Positions 1-11,328 of a DNA stretch of 51,024 nt are shown here, piece after piece. The notes below the pieces were generated by a model. It ran no database searches. It worked only from the letters and a program-made list of their open reading frames with translations, and was not told the DNA's origin. This stretch comes from Bremia lactucae (lineage: Eukaryota > Oomycota > Peronosporomycetes > Peronosporales > Peronosporaceae): contig NC_090611.1 of assembly GCF_004359215.1 (NCBI RefSeq), positions 911,854 through 962,877 of the forward strand. Direction: 5' to 3'. Both the position numbers and the translations under genes were made by a program. Positions within the stretch are counted from its first letter, which is position 1. Each line of letters begins with the position of its first letter.

Positions 1-3000
1 TTGAGTTAAACTCATCGTCACTTCTAGACGAAGCTGTCCTGGATGACACAAAAGCTGCACTTAGTGCGCGAAATGGGTCATCGATCCTTAAAGATCCTAC
101 GGATCCCTTTTATTCCTTGATTAAGGAATTCCAAGATGTGGTATGTAATAATCCACCATCTGTTTTACCTCCGGATAGAGGTGTTCGTCATGAAATTGAC
201 TTGGTTCCGGGAACCAAATACTGTGTCACAAGACAATGGCCTTTACCAAGGGAGCAGTGTGACGTCATTGACGACTTCTTTCGTGCTAAGCACGAGGCTG
301 GAATGGTACGAGAGCTAATCTCCTCATTCGATACGGGCATTTTGTGTCAAAAAGCCAAATGGTAAAGGGCACATTGTACATGCTTATAATAAGTTTAATG
401 CTGTCACTAAAATGGTATTTACCAGCACAAGCCCCCATTCCTAGAAAGGTTGTTTTTCAGAACAATATGGTGGGATGTACAATGTACAGTGCACTGGACT
501 CAGTCGATGTCGACGTTACTACCAACTACTCATGCAAGCTAGCGATATCCCGCTTACAGCGGTTAGCACCCCAAGCGGTATGTTATTAGAGTGGTTAATT
601 ATTCCACAAGGGTTTTCCAACGCCCCGGCAACATTTAACTGTCTAGTGACGCAGCTGTTGCGCCCTCATCGAGGTTATGCACAGACTTATTTCGATGACA
701 TTTATGTCCATAGTCGTGCGGAGCAACCATTTAGACCATTTGCGAGTGTATGCGCACAAACACTCGCAAGGAATTCCAAGATGTGGTATGTAATAATCTA
801 CCATCTCTTTTACCTCCGGATAGAGGTGTTCGTCATGAAATTGACTTGGTTCCGGGAACCAAATACTGTGTCACAAGACAATGGCCTTTACCAAGGGAGC
901 AGTGTGACGTCATTGACGACTTCTTTCGTGCTAAACACGAGGCTGGAATGGTACGAGAGCTAATCTCCTCATTCGATACGGGCATTATGTGTCAAAAAGC
1001 CATATGGTAAAGGGCACATTGTACATGCTTATAATAAGTTTAATGCTGTCACTAAAATGGTATTAACCCCCACAAGCCCCCATTCCTAGAAAGGTTGTTT
1101 TCAGAACAATATGGTGGGATGTACACTGTACAGTGCACTGGACTCAGTCGATGTCGACGTTACTACCAACTACTCATGCAAGCTAGCGATATCGCGCTTA
1201 CAGCGGTTAGCACCCCAAGCGGTATGTTATGGGAGTGGTTGGTTATTCCACAAGGGTTTTCCAACGCCCCGGCAACATTTAACTGTCTAGTGACGCAGCT
1301 GTTACGCCCTCATCGAGGTTATGCACAGACTTATTTCGATGACATTTATGTCCATAGTCGTGCGGAGCAACAATTTAGACCATTTGCGAGTGTATGCGCA
1401 CAAATAAATTGTGTGCCAATGCATCTAAATGCATTTTTGGCGCAGACGAAATTCCTTTTTTAGGTTGCTTCATTGGAAAGCGAGATTTTAGAGCGGATCC
1501 CGCTAAGGTAAAAGCCATAGTAGATTGGCCGGTTTCTTAAAATCAAAAGGAATTGCGTAATTGGTTGGGTCTCGCCAATTATTTACACAAATCCAGCGAG
1601 AATTACGCTGATATGGCTAGGCCATCATCTAATCTTCTTAAAAAAGATACAGAATGATGCTGGACTAGCACTAAACATAATGCTTTTCGAGCAGTTAAGG
1701 ATAGTCTTATCCATGCCCCGATTCTGGCCCTGCCACACCCAAAGTTGGCCTTTCATTGTCGTCTGTGACGCATCGGATTTTGCCATTGGCAGTGCTCTAT
1801 TACAAATAGATGTTGATGGGCATGAACGTGTTATTGCGTTTGAGTCAAGACAGCTTAAAGCTGCGGAAAAGTTCATGACAAAGAGTTACTTGCTATGAAG
1901 TATGCTCTCGTCAAATTCAGAATTCATCTGCTCGGCTCTGAGCCTTTTGTGATATATACAAATCACGCGTCATTACGCAAGGCGACTAAGTCGCCCCATC
2001 TCTCACAGAGAATGGCCCGACGGCTATCATTTTTCGCGGAATGCAACTTCGAGGTGAAGTATATGCCCGGCAAGCAGAATGCTTTGGCCGATGCGTTATC
2101 GCTCAGACCGGGTTATGAGCTCTCTTATTTAACGACTATCATGTCGCCTATTCCTGATCGGCTTGCGCCAAGGATGAACAGTGTGTAGCTCTGCTACGAG
2201 CTCTGATTCAGGTATTAAATTGCAGGCACATTTGCCTCTAAGGTTACATCGATAACGACTTGGCTTTATTGCACAGACACCGCGGACCTTCCGCGTGTCA
2301 TCGTTCCCCATGACGAGGATTTGAAGTACGAAATCCTCTATGAGGCACACGATACAGTCTTTGGTGGTCATCTCGGTAGAGAAAAGACCTACGGCTTTGT
2401 AAGCCAGAGTTTTTGGTGGCCCAAACATTATAAATGGGTCAGCACATATGCGAAACGTGCCAACGGGTTAAGCCCTCGGCACATGCTGCTGCGCCACTGG
2501 CGTGCCTTCCCATCCCCATAGTTTGCTGGAAGTCCATTAGTATGGATTTTTTTTTCGGTCTACCGATAGATTCAGCCGGTAACTCCGGCATAGTGGTCTT
2601 TGTTGACCGATTGAGCAAAAGGGCTCACTTAGCGGCCGTGCCGGATTCCACTGATGGTGAAGGTACAGCTAGGCTGTTTGTTGATCGTGTATTTCGACAA
2701 CATGGTTTGCCAGTGGCAATTGTCTCTGATCGGGACCCCCGTTTTACGGGTAAATTCTTGAAATCAATTTTCCGATTGCTTGGCACCAGATTGGATATGT
2801 CTTCTGCGGACCATCCGCAGACCGATGGTCGAATGAACGTGTCAATCTCGTGATTGAAGCCGTTTTACGAAATTTGTGTGCTCATACACCAAAGCGCTGG
2901 AGCTCAATGTTCCCAGTGGTGGAGTTTGCGTTAAATACCGCTGTACATGCCTCTACAGACCATACTTTGTTCTATGTCAACGGTCCCACGCACCCACGCG

Positions 3001-3990
3001 TTCCATTAACGATACCACTGCGTGGTTCAGGGCTTGGTGGGGGAAAATTAGCCGATAGGCTTGCTGATATCAGCCCTGTTACCGTTCGGAAACAAGTAAG
3101 CGAGTTAGTGTCTTAAGACATGTAAGGGATGCGATGGCTGATAGCCAAGACAAACGAAAGAACAAGCAGATGCCAAAGGCAGAAGCTGTATGAATTCTTG
3201 TATGGTCGGAGAATGAATTTCACTAGACGTTAAAAATCTACCTACCAACTTGGTTTCCGCGGTCTTCAAGACCAAATTGCGCCCGCGCTTTATTGGACCA
3301 TTTACGGTCGTGGCCAAGAAGGGCCGAGCTTATACGCTAAACCTTTCTAGCAAGCTGCGTACACACCCAGTGCTCTACGCTGGCTTGCTTAAGCCATATC
3401 GGGACCCTTTCCACGTGGACTAGAAGGCGCTTTTGCGCAGATACAGGCGGTCGTGCCGCAGATTGCTGCATCCTCACCAGGATGTCCAGCTGGCCCTCCA
3501 AATGAGGCTGCTGACACTCCAGCGTCGAAACACGGTCCCGAACCGCCTCAAAAGAGCTCTCAACCCGAGCAAGGACCTCACGAAGAAGTTGCACCTCGTG
3601 CCGTAGAGCATCAAATGCTTCCGCCGAAATTTCGGCCCCCTCCCACGCTGCTTGATGCGCGGGAAAACCTTCAGTTTCATGTGAAGAAACTTTTAAAGCG
3701 ACGTCGTCGTAAGGGTTAATACCAGTATCTGGTGAAATGGCTAGGTGACCCTTCTTCTAAAAACTCTTGGGATTCGAGGTACCGCTTCGGCATGATTGCC
3801 CGTACGTCGTTGACGTTTTTGAGCGCCAAGGTCAGGGTCAACTCGCGTCGAACGACGCTATCACCACTAGACGTGAGATTAGGTGGATCTATAGCCTCAG
3901 TGCGTCTTCGATCGATGGTTGTACGGTCAACCGAAGCACTGAAATATCGGATAGACCTTTCTTCGTTTTTGTGGCATGAATGGCGAACTT
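1..3990 (+). pseudogene. A1 pol remnant: RT, RNase H, integrase, chromodomain
   Basis: RT is recognised by YFDDIYVHSRAEQ (about 685-725 and again 1330-1368), the Gypsy form of the YxDD active site. RNase H follows at 1680-2188, with DASDFAIGSALLQ (catalytic Asp) and KQNALADALS. Integrase has the HDTVFGGHLGREKT zinc-binding start (2350-2395), the first Asp in SMDFFFGLP (about 2540), the second in SDRDPRFTG and DHPQTDGR (to about 2830). The catalytic Glu region is frameshifted (GRMN where GRTE is expected). The integrase C-terminal fold (RPRFIGPFTVV, 3280-3310) leads to a chromodomain (YQYLVKWLGDPSSKNSW, 3719-3770, continuing in another frame at 3767 with CPYVVDVFERQ). Several frames are needed to follow the protein, so it cannot be translated whole. 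Confidence 0.9.
126..1404 (+). repeat. ~640-bp imperfect tandem duplication inside A1 RT
   Basis: Bases 126-760 recur at 771-1404 (offset 644-645) with a handful of substitutions and small indels. Each copy runs from GAATTCCAAG, in the region before RT, to the block just after the YFDD active site. A short joint (761-770) separates them. Copies A2 and A3 do not have this tandem arrangement in the same place, so it arose in A1 or its recent parent. Confidence 0.9.
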
Positions 3991-4724
3991 AACTGGCCTT
4001 TGGCCTTAAGCGTAGCGAAATCGAAGCGAAGCTTCCGTTTTAAACGAGCAACAGCCCTATCCACAGACTCTCTGATATTCCAAATATTACGAAGCCGGCA
4101 GGCTCGCTGGACCCAGTTCTCAAATGAGACTTCGTTTTCACTCCTTGTTTCGTTTGGAAACAAAATGATCGGAATTTACCTCATGTAGGTCACCGAAGCC
4201 CCACGGGCTTGATCATGTAAACTCGTCAGATACTGACTTCGCGTCATTACCTTTGGCGTAAGGTATTGCTGATGATGAGCGTCGCGGGCACCGATTTCCT
4301 CCGGCGTCCTCGCCGGGTCATTGGAGATCCAGATGCCCAAGCTGTGACCCACTATCTCTTTGAGACGCTCGTCCGCACTAAGCGGAATGAATCTATATTC
4401 ACTATGAGCTTCAGCTTTCGCTATCTCTGCAGCTCGACAGCGAGCTTTTTCCTCTATGAGGATTATCTGCTCTTTCTCTTCATCGAGCGGATTCATAATG
4501 ATGTTGGACTCAGGGTCCCGTGTCCTGCTCAATACAGATAAGACATCAGCAGCACCACGTTCTACGAACGGGTTCGGGGCCCGCCGACGTTCATCCGGAG
4601 GAGAAGGCGTGAGAGAACGACGCTCTTTCTCCTCCTACTCTGATGGAGAGTGACTTTCAAAGTCCATCATTCCCTCATCGTCGAGGAAGGTGCTAAGAGA
4701 TTGTGACTCACGCTTGATTGTCAT
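3337..4724 (-). pseudogene. Antisense gene of family A (aORF-A), copy A1
   Basis: Read on the minus strand, an ATG at 4724 (MTIKRESQ, 113 nt inside the 3' LTR) opens a frame that can be followed with a few breaks to about 3337: one stop near 4645, one at about 4173, and frame changes after 3927. Order: acidic/Ser-Pro-rich N-terminus (TPSPPDERRRA); a Glu-rich stretch; a central block with SNDPARTPEEIGARDAHHQQ, MTRSQYLTSLHDQARGAS, LFPNETRSENEVSFENWV and LRNIWNIRES; then a C-terminal coiled-coil-like segment (MQLLREVLARVESSFEAVRD, at 3594). The coiled-coil part lies antisense to the integrase tail and chromodomain. The same protein is recognisable in A2 and A3. I know no family for it. Function unknown. 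Confidence 0.7.
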
Positions 4725-4836
4725 GAGACAAAAGGAAAGAAAATTACAACCGAACGGTTAGCTGTTTAGGATCCAACCTCAAAGAGAAAATAAAGCGAAC
4801 GTTGTCACCCGGTGTCAACAGTCTGATGGCGGAGGG

Positions 4837-5322
4837 TGTAATGGGGCACACATCGGTTGGAGAACCGTTGTTGTGGTACATTTACTTTATGAACAAAATA
4901 CCCTTTTAATTAATTTTAAAATAGTTAGTTACTTAAATCCCCTTCATTATGGATAACAAACGTGGCCGCCGCTGGATATAAATCTGACGGCCGAAATCTA
5001 TTTTAAATGAGCTAGGGTAAGGTATTTAGATTCAGATAATTAAAATAAAGTGCAGTTGCCCTTTTAATCTTAAAGCGTTAAGTACCTTTCTAAGGCTTGC
5101 GTATTGATCTATAAGAGATAGAAGCCATTATAAGGTATATACTCTTGGGCACTAGTTGCCGCTTGGTTCAATGAACCCCTGAATCCCTTGAACTAGGATT
5201 CCTTAAGCTATAATAGCTTGTACGACTCCCTGAGTTGTTGAACTCATTATTCAATAGAAGTAAGTGACTATCTGAGTCTAAAAGTCTTCCTCTGACTTTA
5301 GGAGCGAGGTAGCTCCGCTACA
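4837..5322 (+). repeat. Family A LTR (3' LTR of A1), 486 bp
   Basis: Starts TGTAATGGGGCACAC and ends GCTCCGCTACA, so it has TG...CA ends. A purine-rich tract (GATGGCGGAGGG) lies directly before it, as expected of a polypurine tract. It matches the LTRs at 23937-24421 (plus) and 49983-50462 (minus). The bases after 5322 continue a family C LTR. Confidence 0.92.
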
Positions 5323-5706
5323 GTTCCGATAATAACATTGGTATTTATGATGCAATAAGACATTGACTCTATTTATTGGTTGATTTAAGTCTAAATCAAT
5401 CCCGCCCATCGTTTTAAGACACGATTGTGCGGTGCGCAAGGAGGCGCCATACTTAGTTATATATCAATATAATAAGTTCAGTAGTAGATAGCAGATCGTT
5501 ACGTAGGAGACTAAATAAACTAATACAGTTTACTTTTCGCTAATTATTAACCTTTAAATTACCTTTGGTAGCTAAAGCTTCCTAGCTACTTAGAAACCTT
5601 CCTCTGTACCCCTTTGTACATGAAGATTTGAGGCACCTAACCTACATTGTAATCAGTGTAAAGCTAACTAGTACTGATCAGTACTAGTGAAGGGTGCCTC
5701 GTTACA
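5323..5706 (+). repeat. Family C 5' LTR, truncated at its start by A1
   Basis: Matches the 3' LTR from GTTCCGATAATAAC (5323; 3' LTR AGTTTCAATAATAC near 12804) to the end ...GGGTGCCTCGTTACA. Roughly the first 80-100 bp are absent because A1 sits there. It shares with the 3' LTR a 22-bp perfect palindrome at 5667-5688 and the block GCGCAAGGAGGCGCCATACT. Confidence 0.85.
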
Positions 5707-5708
5707 CC

Positions 5709-5717
5709 TGGTAGCAC
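5709..5717 (+). other. Primer binding site of family C
   Basis: TGGTAGCAC two bases after the LTR end. The same nine bases occur at the same spacing in A2, A3, B1 and B2. TGGTAGC pairs with a tRNA 3' end GCTACCA, the type used by yeast Ty1 (initiator tRNA-Met). That tRNA identity is inference. Confidence 0.65.
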
Positions 5718-5933
5718 TTCGTAGTCCATTTAACGGCCCACGCACGTTCCATCCAACGTGGTGACATGTTGGATGAAGAATGAGGGATCTTTTAAGTCCC
5801 TCCAGAAGGTTATTATGCAACGCGTGAAAAATTTACTGGTTTTACACCGTGCTGATCTCAGATCGAGACCCTTGATTCACTGTGGATTTTTGGCAAACAT
5901 TTGAATAAACTTGAATGGAGAGCGATCAAATGA

Positions 5934-7119
5934 ATGAGTTCGGTCGTAGGCGGTCCAGCCGTTGGCGCCATGCTATACACTCTGGGCAGAGATGAACAGC
6001 ATGCGGCCATAGCCGAGCTTATTCAACACGAACTCGACGAGGCCCAAGGGAAATTAGCCTTGCTACACCAGCAAGGCTCTCAACACACAGAGATGTTGAG
6101 TAACAGGGGGCTCAACAGTTGGAACTGTTGAGACAACAGCATTTACATGCTACAATGGGCCAAACTTCCGCGTCGACCCGAAAGCTTAAAGATCGAAATA
6201 TCTAAGTTTAAGGCAGTCGAGGGCGACTCCCATTTAAGATGGCTCGTCGAATTAGGCGGTGACGTATCAGTGATGATGCGACGAAAGTGAAATTTGGCTT
6301 GTCCAACTTAGCCGGTCGTGCCAAATTTTGGGGCTTGGAACCCATTAGTCTTTGGGTCGTATGAGGTCTTTATGACCCGGCTCAGACAAAGATTGAGCCG
6401 CCACGTGCGGAATTCAGGGCTCGGGCTGAGCTCCTAGATTTGAAGCAGGGCAAGCGTGACATTCACGCTTATGCTCATCATGCACATACCTGGTCAGCTG
6501 TATCGTAGGTCATCCAATTGATGAACAAATACGGGTAACTGTGTTAATCAAAGGTCTTGCAGAAGGGCCTGTTAAGACCCATTTGTTCCGGCTAAAATTA
6601 GAGTCGCTAGACCCAAGCGATCTTTATAGCGGAACATAGGGACTTTAGCTTGAAACAGACTTTCGTCCACTCGGGTGCATATCGTCCACCGAGGCGACAA
6701 GATAACGGAGGTCCAGAACCCATGGTCTCTTGTACGTAGAGAGCGAGAAACCTCGCTCTTTAAGTTACAAATGGTTACAAAAATGCAATCGTTGTCAAAA
6801 GATGGGCCACAACGTCTATGCGTGTAGTGCCCCACGGTCAGTGCCTAAAAACACTGAGCGAAAAGGCCGACCTCTCGCTAGGAACAGCGGAGGACGCGGA
6901 TTCGATGCCATTGCGAATCGCAACGGCGAGGCGGACTTAAGAAAACGATCGGGATCAGTTGGTGCGGAGCGTCCTACTGATTTGGCAACGTCAACAGCAT
7001 TTGGAGGCCTTTTGACGAAAGTAGCTCCTCATCCACAAACACTGTGTGTACGCCCCCAGGTGATGAATTTAACCTCATCACCTAGGAAATCTATACAGTG
7101 GCAAATAAATTGCCACTAA
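5934..7119 (+). pseudogene. Family C gag remnant with zinc knuckle
   Basis: The N-terminal part (5934-6131) has AELIQHELDEAQGKLALLHQ, which matches the family B gag start (AKLIQHELDKAKEKAALLNQ at 33922-34119). After frame breaks, VLIKGLAEGPVKTHLFRLKL (about 6542-6600) matches the gag core. A CCHC zinc knuckle CNRCQKMGHNVYAC (C-X2-C-X4-H-X4-C) is intact at about 6787-6828. Gag would form the particle and bind element RNA. Several frameshifts make this copy non-functional. Confidence 0.82.
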
Positions 7120-7640
7120 AGTCTCGTCGATTGTGGGGCGTCGAGACATTTTATTAGACGCCAATCGCTAGAAGGTCGCAGACTCAAATTTATTGTGCGC
7201 GAAATATCCCTCTAACGAGGATGAGAGTGCGCCTAGCAACAGGCGCATCTGTAACAGTTAAGAAACGTGTAGTTGGTGTACAATACACGGTTAAGGGTAA
7301 ACAGTACGATGATGAGTTAATCGTACTAGATATGGATGACAAATTTGATGTCACCCTTGGATTACCATGGCTCAGAAAGTATGAGCCATGTGAAAATTGG
7401 CAGTATCAAGCCATAACGATGCCTGTCTCTTGTTCATCAGATGGCCGACTGTTGAACGTCTTGGAGCGTCCACAAGCGTGTGGATGTCCTACGAGTGAGT
7501 GCGATGGCCTCACTTGTGGCTCGGCCGTTAGCATGACTGCAGAAGACCTCAGTGTGAATGCCCAACACTTTGTGGAGTTAGGGCCCGACGGCTGTGCACA
7601 AGCACAGGCACCTTCGAATTTCGACCACTCGATAAGTTGA
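7120..7640 (+). pseudogene. Family C aspartic protease remnant
   Basis: The active site reads LVDCGASRH (Asp codon 7129-7131), a D-C-G-A variant of the retroviral-type D-S/T-G-A. After a break near 7200-7220 the domain continues in another frame (MRVRLATGASVTVKKRVVG) and ends with LDMDDKFDVTLGLPWLRKYE, the conserved flap-to-helix part of Gypsy proteases (usually ILGMDWL). It would cut the Gag-Pol polyprotein. At least one frameshift. Confidence 0.75.
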
Positions 7641-8124
7641 GTAGTACAAAAAGGATCCTTGCTTAAAAAAGAGGATCTCGCTGTGGTAGCGCAACCACAT
7701 CTAGAGGTAGTTAGGGAGGATACTCCATAAAAAAATTCTGTATAAATAAGTCCCCAATAAGCTGTGGTCAAAGGTTCCCAGATACCTTCGGAAATAAGTT
7801 CCAAAGAGGAAACTGAGACAGTAAATGTCTTAGTAATCAACTGATCAAGTGTAGGCGCTAATTTACTTGATCTAATATCGCCTTTGAAGTTAGTTTCGGT
7901 AATAACTTTATTGCCATCTCTAGAACCGAAACGGTTCTTGCGTGATCTGCTTAGTGGCAAAGTCAAGCGGATCTGCGTACTTATCACAGATGACAACTAC
8001 GAGGCCGATATTTGGTCGGGAATAGTATTTCCTGAGAATGAAAGGATTTCAGTGGCTCATCGATGGAAGAAAGTGTCCTCGATGAGAAGGCTCGGATTGA
8101 GCGTTTTACATCCTAATTCTGGGA

Positions 8125-8780
8125 TCCTTTGAAGAAAAACCCTCTATATAAACATTTGATAGAATTAAAGGATGTCTTCCTAAATTAGTACCGTGTGAGT
8201 TGCCTAAGGATAAAGGCACTCGACACGAGATCGACCTAATCCCAGGTTCGAAATATTGTGTCATGAAGCAATGGTCCTTGCCTCGTGAACAAGTATTAGC
8301 GATCGACAAATTCTTTGTCGAACGCTTAGCAGCGGACCATGTGAGGCAATAAACTTTCATATATAGCTATCCGATCTTCTGCGTACGTAGACGTAATCAT
8401 TGATGGTTTGTCAAAGAGTACTATCTTTTCGTCAGTGGATCTGATGGATGAATTCCATTAGATCCTGATGCGTGAACAAGATATTCCGTTCACAGCAGTA
8501 AGCACCCGGTATGCTATAGGTGTGGCATGACTAGTGTGTGACCATTCTGTTGAGATCGGTGCGGAATTTGGCACCGAGTATTTCGATGAGATCTTCGTTC
8601 ATAGCAGAGCCATGAACGGAAATTCGGACGCTGAAGTACATCGTACCCTCTTACAGTCATGCGTAAGCACAAGTTGTATACAAATCTCAAGAAGTGTATA
8701 TTCACTGCAAGTGCGATACCACTTCTTGGGTGCATCGTGGGTAAGCAAGGTGTACGGCCGAATCCAGAAATGATCAAGGC
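8125..8780 (+). pseudogene. Family C reverse transcriptase remnant
   Basis: The start of RT is seen as KGTRHEIDLIPGSKYCVMKQ and FFVERLAADHVR (8210-8350), equivalent to the HEIDLVPGTKYCVTRQ block of family A. The palm is badly damaged. The active-site block reads YFDEIFVHSRAMNG (8580-8620), so the second catalytic Asp is Glu. 7641-8124 is degenerate linker between protease and RT. Confidence 0.75.
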
Positions 8781-8817
8781 GATCACCGATAGGCTTGTGT
8801 CAGTCGATGTAAAGAGC

Positions 8818-9483
8818 TTAGAAAGTTCTTCGGTTTAGCGGCGTACCTGCACAAGTAGTCACGCAATTATGCCGAAAGACAGTACATATTTCTACTTTGT
8901 TAAAGAAAAATGTAAAGTGGTCATGGAGCGATGATTGGCAGCGTTCCTTCGAAAATATCAAGCAAAATTTGGTCAGCAATCGCCAGGATTGGCGATTGCT
9001 GACCAAAACCGACGGGTTCATGTGGTCTGTGGCGCCAGCGATTTTGCAATATGACACAGACGACGCAAAGCGCATCGTCTGTTATCAATCGCATCAGCTT
9101 CAACCAGCTTGACGCAGCTATTTAGTGCATAATAAAGAATCTCTTGCCCTGAAGTACGCATTGGTTAAGTTTAAGGTCTATCTTTTGGGGATAGACCTTC
9201 ATTGTATATACGAACCATGCGTCTTTACGCACGGCCGTAAACAGTCCACACCTCTAGCAAAGAATGGTGAGGTGGTTGTCTTTCTTCACAGAGTATAACT
9301 TCTCCGTGGAGTATAAATCAGGGCGACTTAACGTCGTCACTGATGCCCTTTTGCGCCGGCCCGATTTTGAGCCGGCTGCGCAAATTAACAGTGAGCATAA
9401 TGCCACTATTGCAACAATAAGTTTTCTGTCGTCAACAGTACTCGACGACTTAGAAGAGCTTATTAAGAGAAAAGGCTATTAAG
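8818..9483 (+). pseudogene. Family C RNase H remnant
   Basis: Connection domain: RNYAE followed by LLKKNVKWSWSDDWQRSFEN (about 8866-8960). RNase H: VVCGASDFAI (catalytic Asp replaced by Gly in the usual CDASDF), NKESLALKYALVKFKVYLLG (9133-9190), MVRWLSFFTEYNFSVEYKSG and NVVTDALLRRPDFEPA (9264-9380). Stops interrupt it, and a templated palindrome sits at 8969-9006. Confidence 0.8.
8969..9006. repeat. Perfect 17-bp inverted repeat with 4-bp loop
   Basis: TTGGTCAGCAATCGCCA, then GGAT, then the exact reverse complement. The right arm is the normal coding sequence for LAIADQ; the left arm replaces sequence that codes for other residues in family B. Confidence 0.9.
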
Positions 9484-9649
9484 GGGTTGATGGATTACCT
9501 TAGAAACCCATCCCAACAATTATTAAAAGGATTGTAGAGATTGTATTGATACTCAACAGATCGATACACAATACGCAATGGTTACTGTATTACACAGCCG
9601 TTGCTGGCGACACACCTTGTGTCGTCATCCCCATCCATAAATGATTTGC

Positions 9650-11157
9650 ATTTACGGATCATGTATAAGTGCCACGATGCACCAATAAGTGGTCATGGTG
9701 GGCGTGAGAAGGCCTGTCTCACGAAAAGTCGCAGATTCTACTGGCCACGCCAGTATGAGTTCGTCCGAAGTACATGAGTGCTTGCGAAGTTTGTCAATGG
9801 GTGAAGACCAGTGCTTTATCCCGTGCTCCTGTACAACCTCTGCCTGTTCCGGCAAAGTGTTGGTAGTCTGTATCCATGGACTTCGTCTTTGGATTTTTTT
9901 TGAAGACGAGCAATTGTAAAGATTATATTTAAATAAACTTCCGCGAAATGGCATTCTTGTTTTTGTTGATCATTTCAGCAAAATGGTGCATCTTTCTGCG
10001 GTACCGGAGTCGATCACAGTTAAAGGCTATGATTGTGTCTTTGTTGACACGATATATCGACTCCATGATTACCCCGCGAAAATCCTTGATTCACGGCGGA
10101 ATTTTGGCAACCTGTGTTCAATTCACTTGGAGCACAGTTGAAGATATCAAATCTTGATCATCCTGAGACAGATGGTCGGACGAAGCGGGCAAACCGTATT
10201 GTCAAAGAGATACTTCGCGGAAACGTCCGCTCTTTTAAGGTTTGGCGCAAGCTTTTGCCGATGGTAGAATTTTCCATCAACAATTCAGTGCATGCTTCTA
10301 CAAAGCATACAACATTTATGTGAATGGCTTACGCCACCCACGTATACACACCCTGTTTGAGAGTAACTCTTATCCAAGGGGGGGTCTCGCTCGAGCAATG
10401 AACATTCTAGCTCTTACTCATCACGCATGAGCACTAAGGTAAATGCAAAGGATACCAATGTTGATTTAATTAAATTGAAGTGTACAAACTCAGTAATAAC
10501 AATAATGCTATTACTGACTTTGACATCGATGCTGAAAGACTCAGCATCGAAAACAATATTACTAGTGAGAACGATAGTACCCTTTACAATGGAGAGATTG
10601 ATATCTCCGCAGTGCGAGCCGGTCGCACTAAAAACAAAAATAAAACCGAGTCGGCAGGTGCTTTCCTGTTGGATAAAAAAGCAGTGGTCCGTTCCGTGCA
10701 GGATTCCATCGCTGATCCGGTGGACTGACAGAAACGGAACTCTGACAAAATTGGAAGAGCAAACATACTTTCACTTAATGTTAATGACCTAGTCCTACTG
10801 TCTACGGTAAACGTACCATAATGCGTAGTGACGAATTTAGGCAGTAATAAATTACTGTCCAGGCATATCGGCCCGTTTCGTTTACTACATCGCCAAGGCA
10901 ATGCAAATACGATCGAGCTGCCTCGTAATATACGTACGCATCCTACGTTTTATGCTGAGCGCCCCCGTCCGTACCATCAGCACGAGGCTTCTTCCGATTC
11001 CGGGTTAAACCGGAACGGTCTAGAGCATCCCTCAAAGCTGATGGTCCCGAGCCAAAGACTTATTGTCTCGCAACAGAGTCTGATTCTCTTGAACCAGACG
11101 ATCCGCTCATTCCTCTATGGAAGAGATAATCTGACGAGCTGTCACCAGTCGTTTTGA
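9650..11157 (+). pseudogene. Family C integrase remnant and C-terminal tail
   Basis: H2C2 zinc-binding start near 9670-9790 (KCHDAPISGHGGREKACLTK, then a Cys pair at CEVC). The core has ILVFVDHFSKMVHLSAVPES (9953-10015), a weakened second-Asp region, and DHPETDGRTKRANRIVKEI (10155-10215), where Lys stands at the catalytic Glu. The C-terminal domain has LLSRHIGPFRLLHRQGNANT and IRTHPTFYAERPRPYHQ (10850-10980). Only traces of sequence follow and no chromodomain could be followed. Multiple frames are needed. Confidence 0.8.
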
Positions 11158-11328
11158 AGGCACTGATGTGTCCTTTCGTTCGCCAGTTGATCAGCCGCAA
11201 CCTGCGAACAAATTATCAACAAGCACGAGAATGGTTATCAACCTCACCGCTAACTCGCGGCGGCGGGATCGCTCGTGATCAAGATCGTACTTTAAATAAT
11301 AGTGGGTGTGTATAAATCACGATATTGA

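Larger units (their letters stand above)
1..5322 (+). mobile_element. Ty3/Gypsy family A element, copy A1 (5'-truncated by window edge)
   Basis: The window opens inside the pol gene of a Gypsy-type element; base 1 corresponds to about base 26812 of copy A2. Order seen: protease-RT linker, RT (partly duplicated), RNase H, integrase, chromodomain, an antisense gene, then a complete LTR. This RT-RNase H-integrase order and the chromodomain place it with chromovirus-like Ty3/Gypsy elements. Every sense gene carries stops or frameshifts, so the copy is dead. Its 3' LTR ends exactly where family C LTR sequence resumes, so A1 is nested in the family C element to its right. Confidence 0.9.

Noticed and set aside
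7406..7996. 196-codon minus-strand frame in family C
   Set aside because: Mirror of the protease region; no match to the antisense genes of the other families and wrong position for one.
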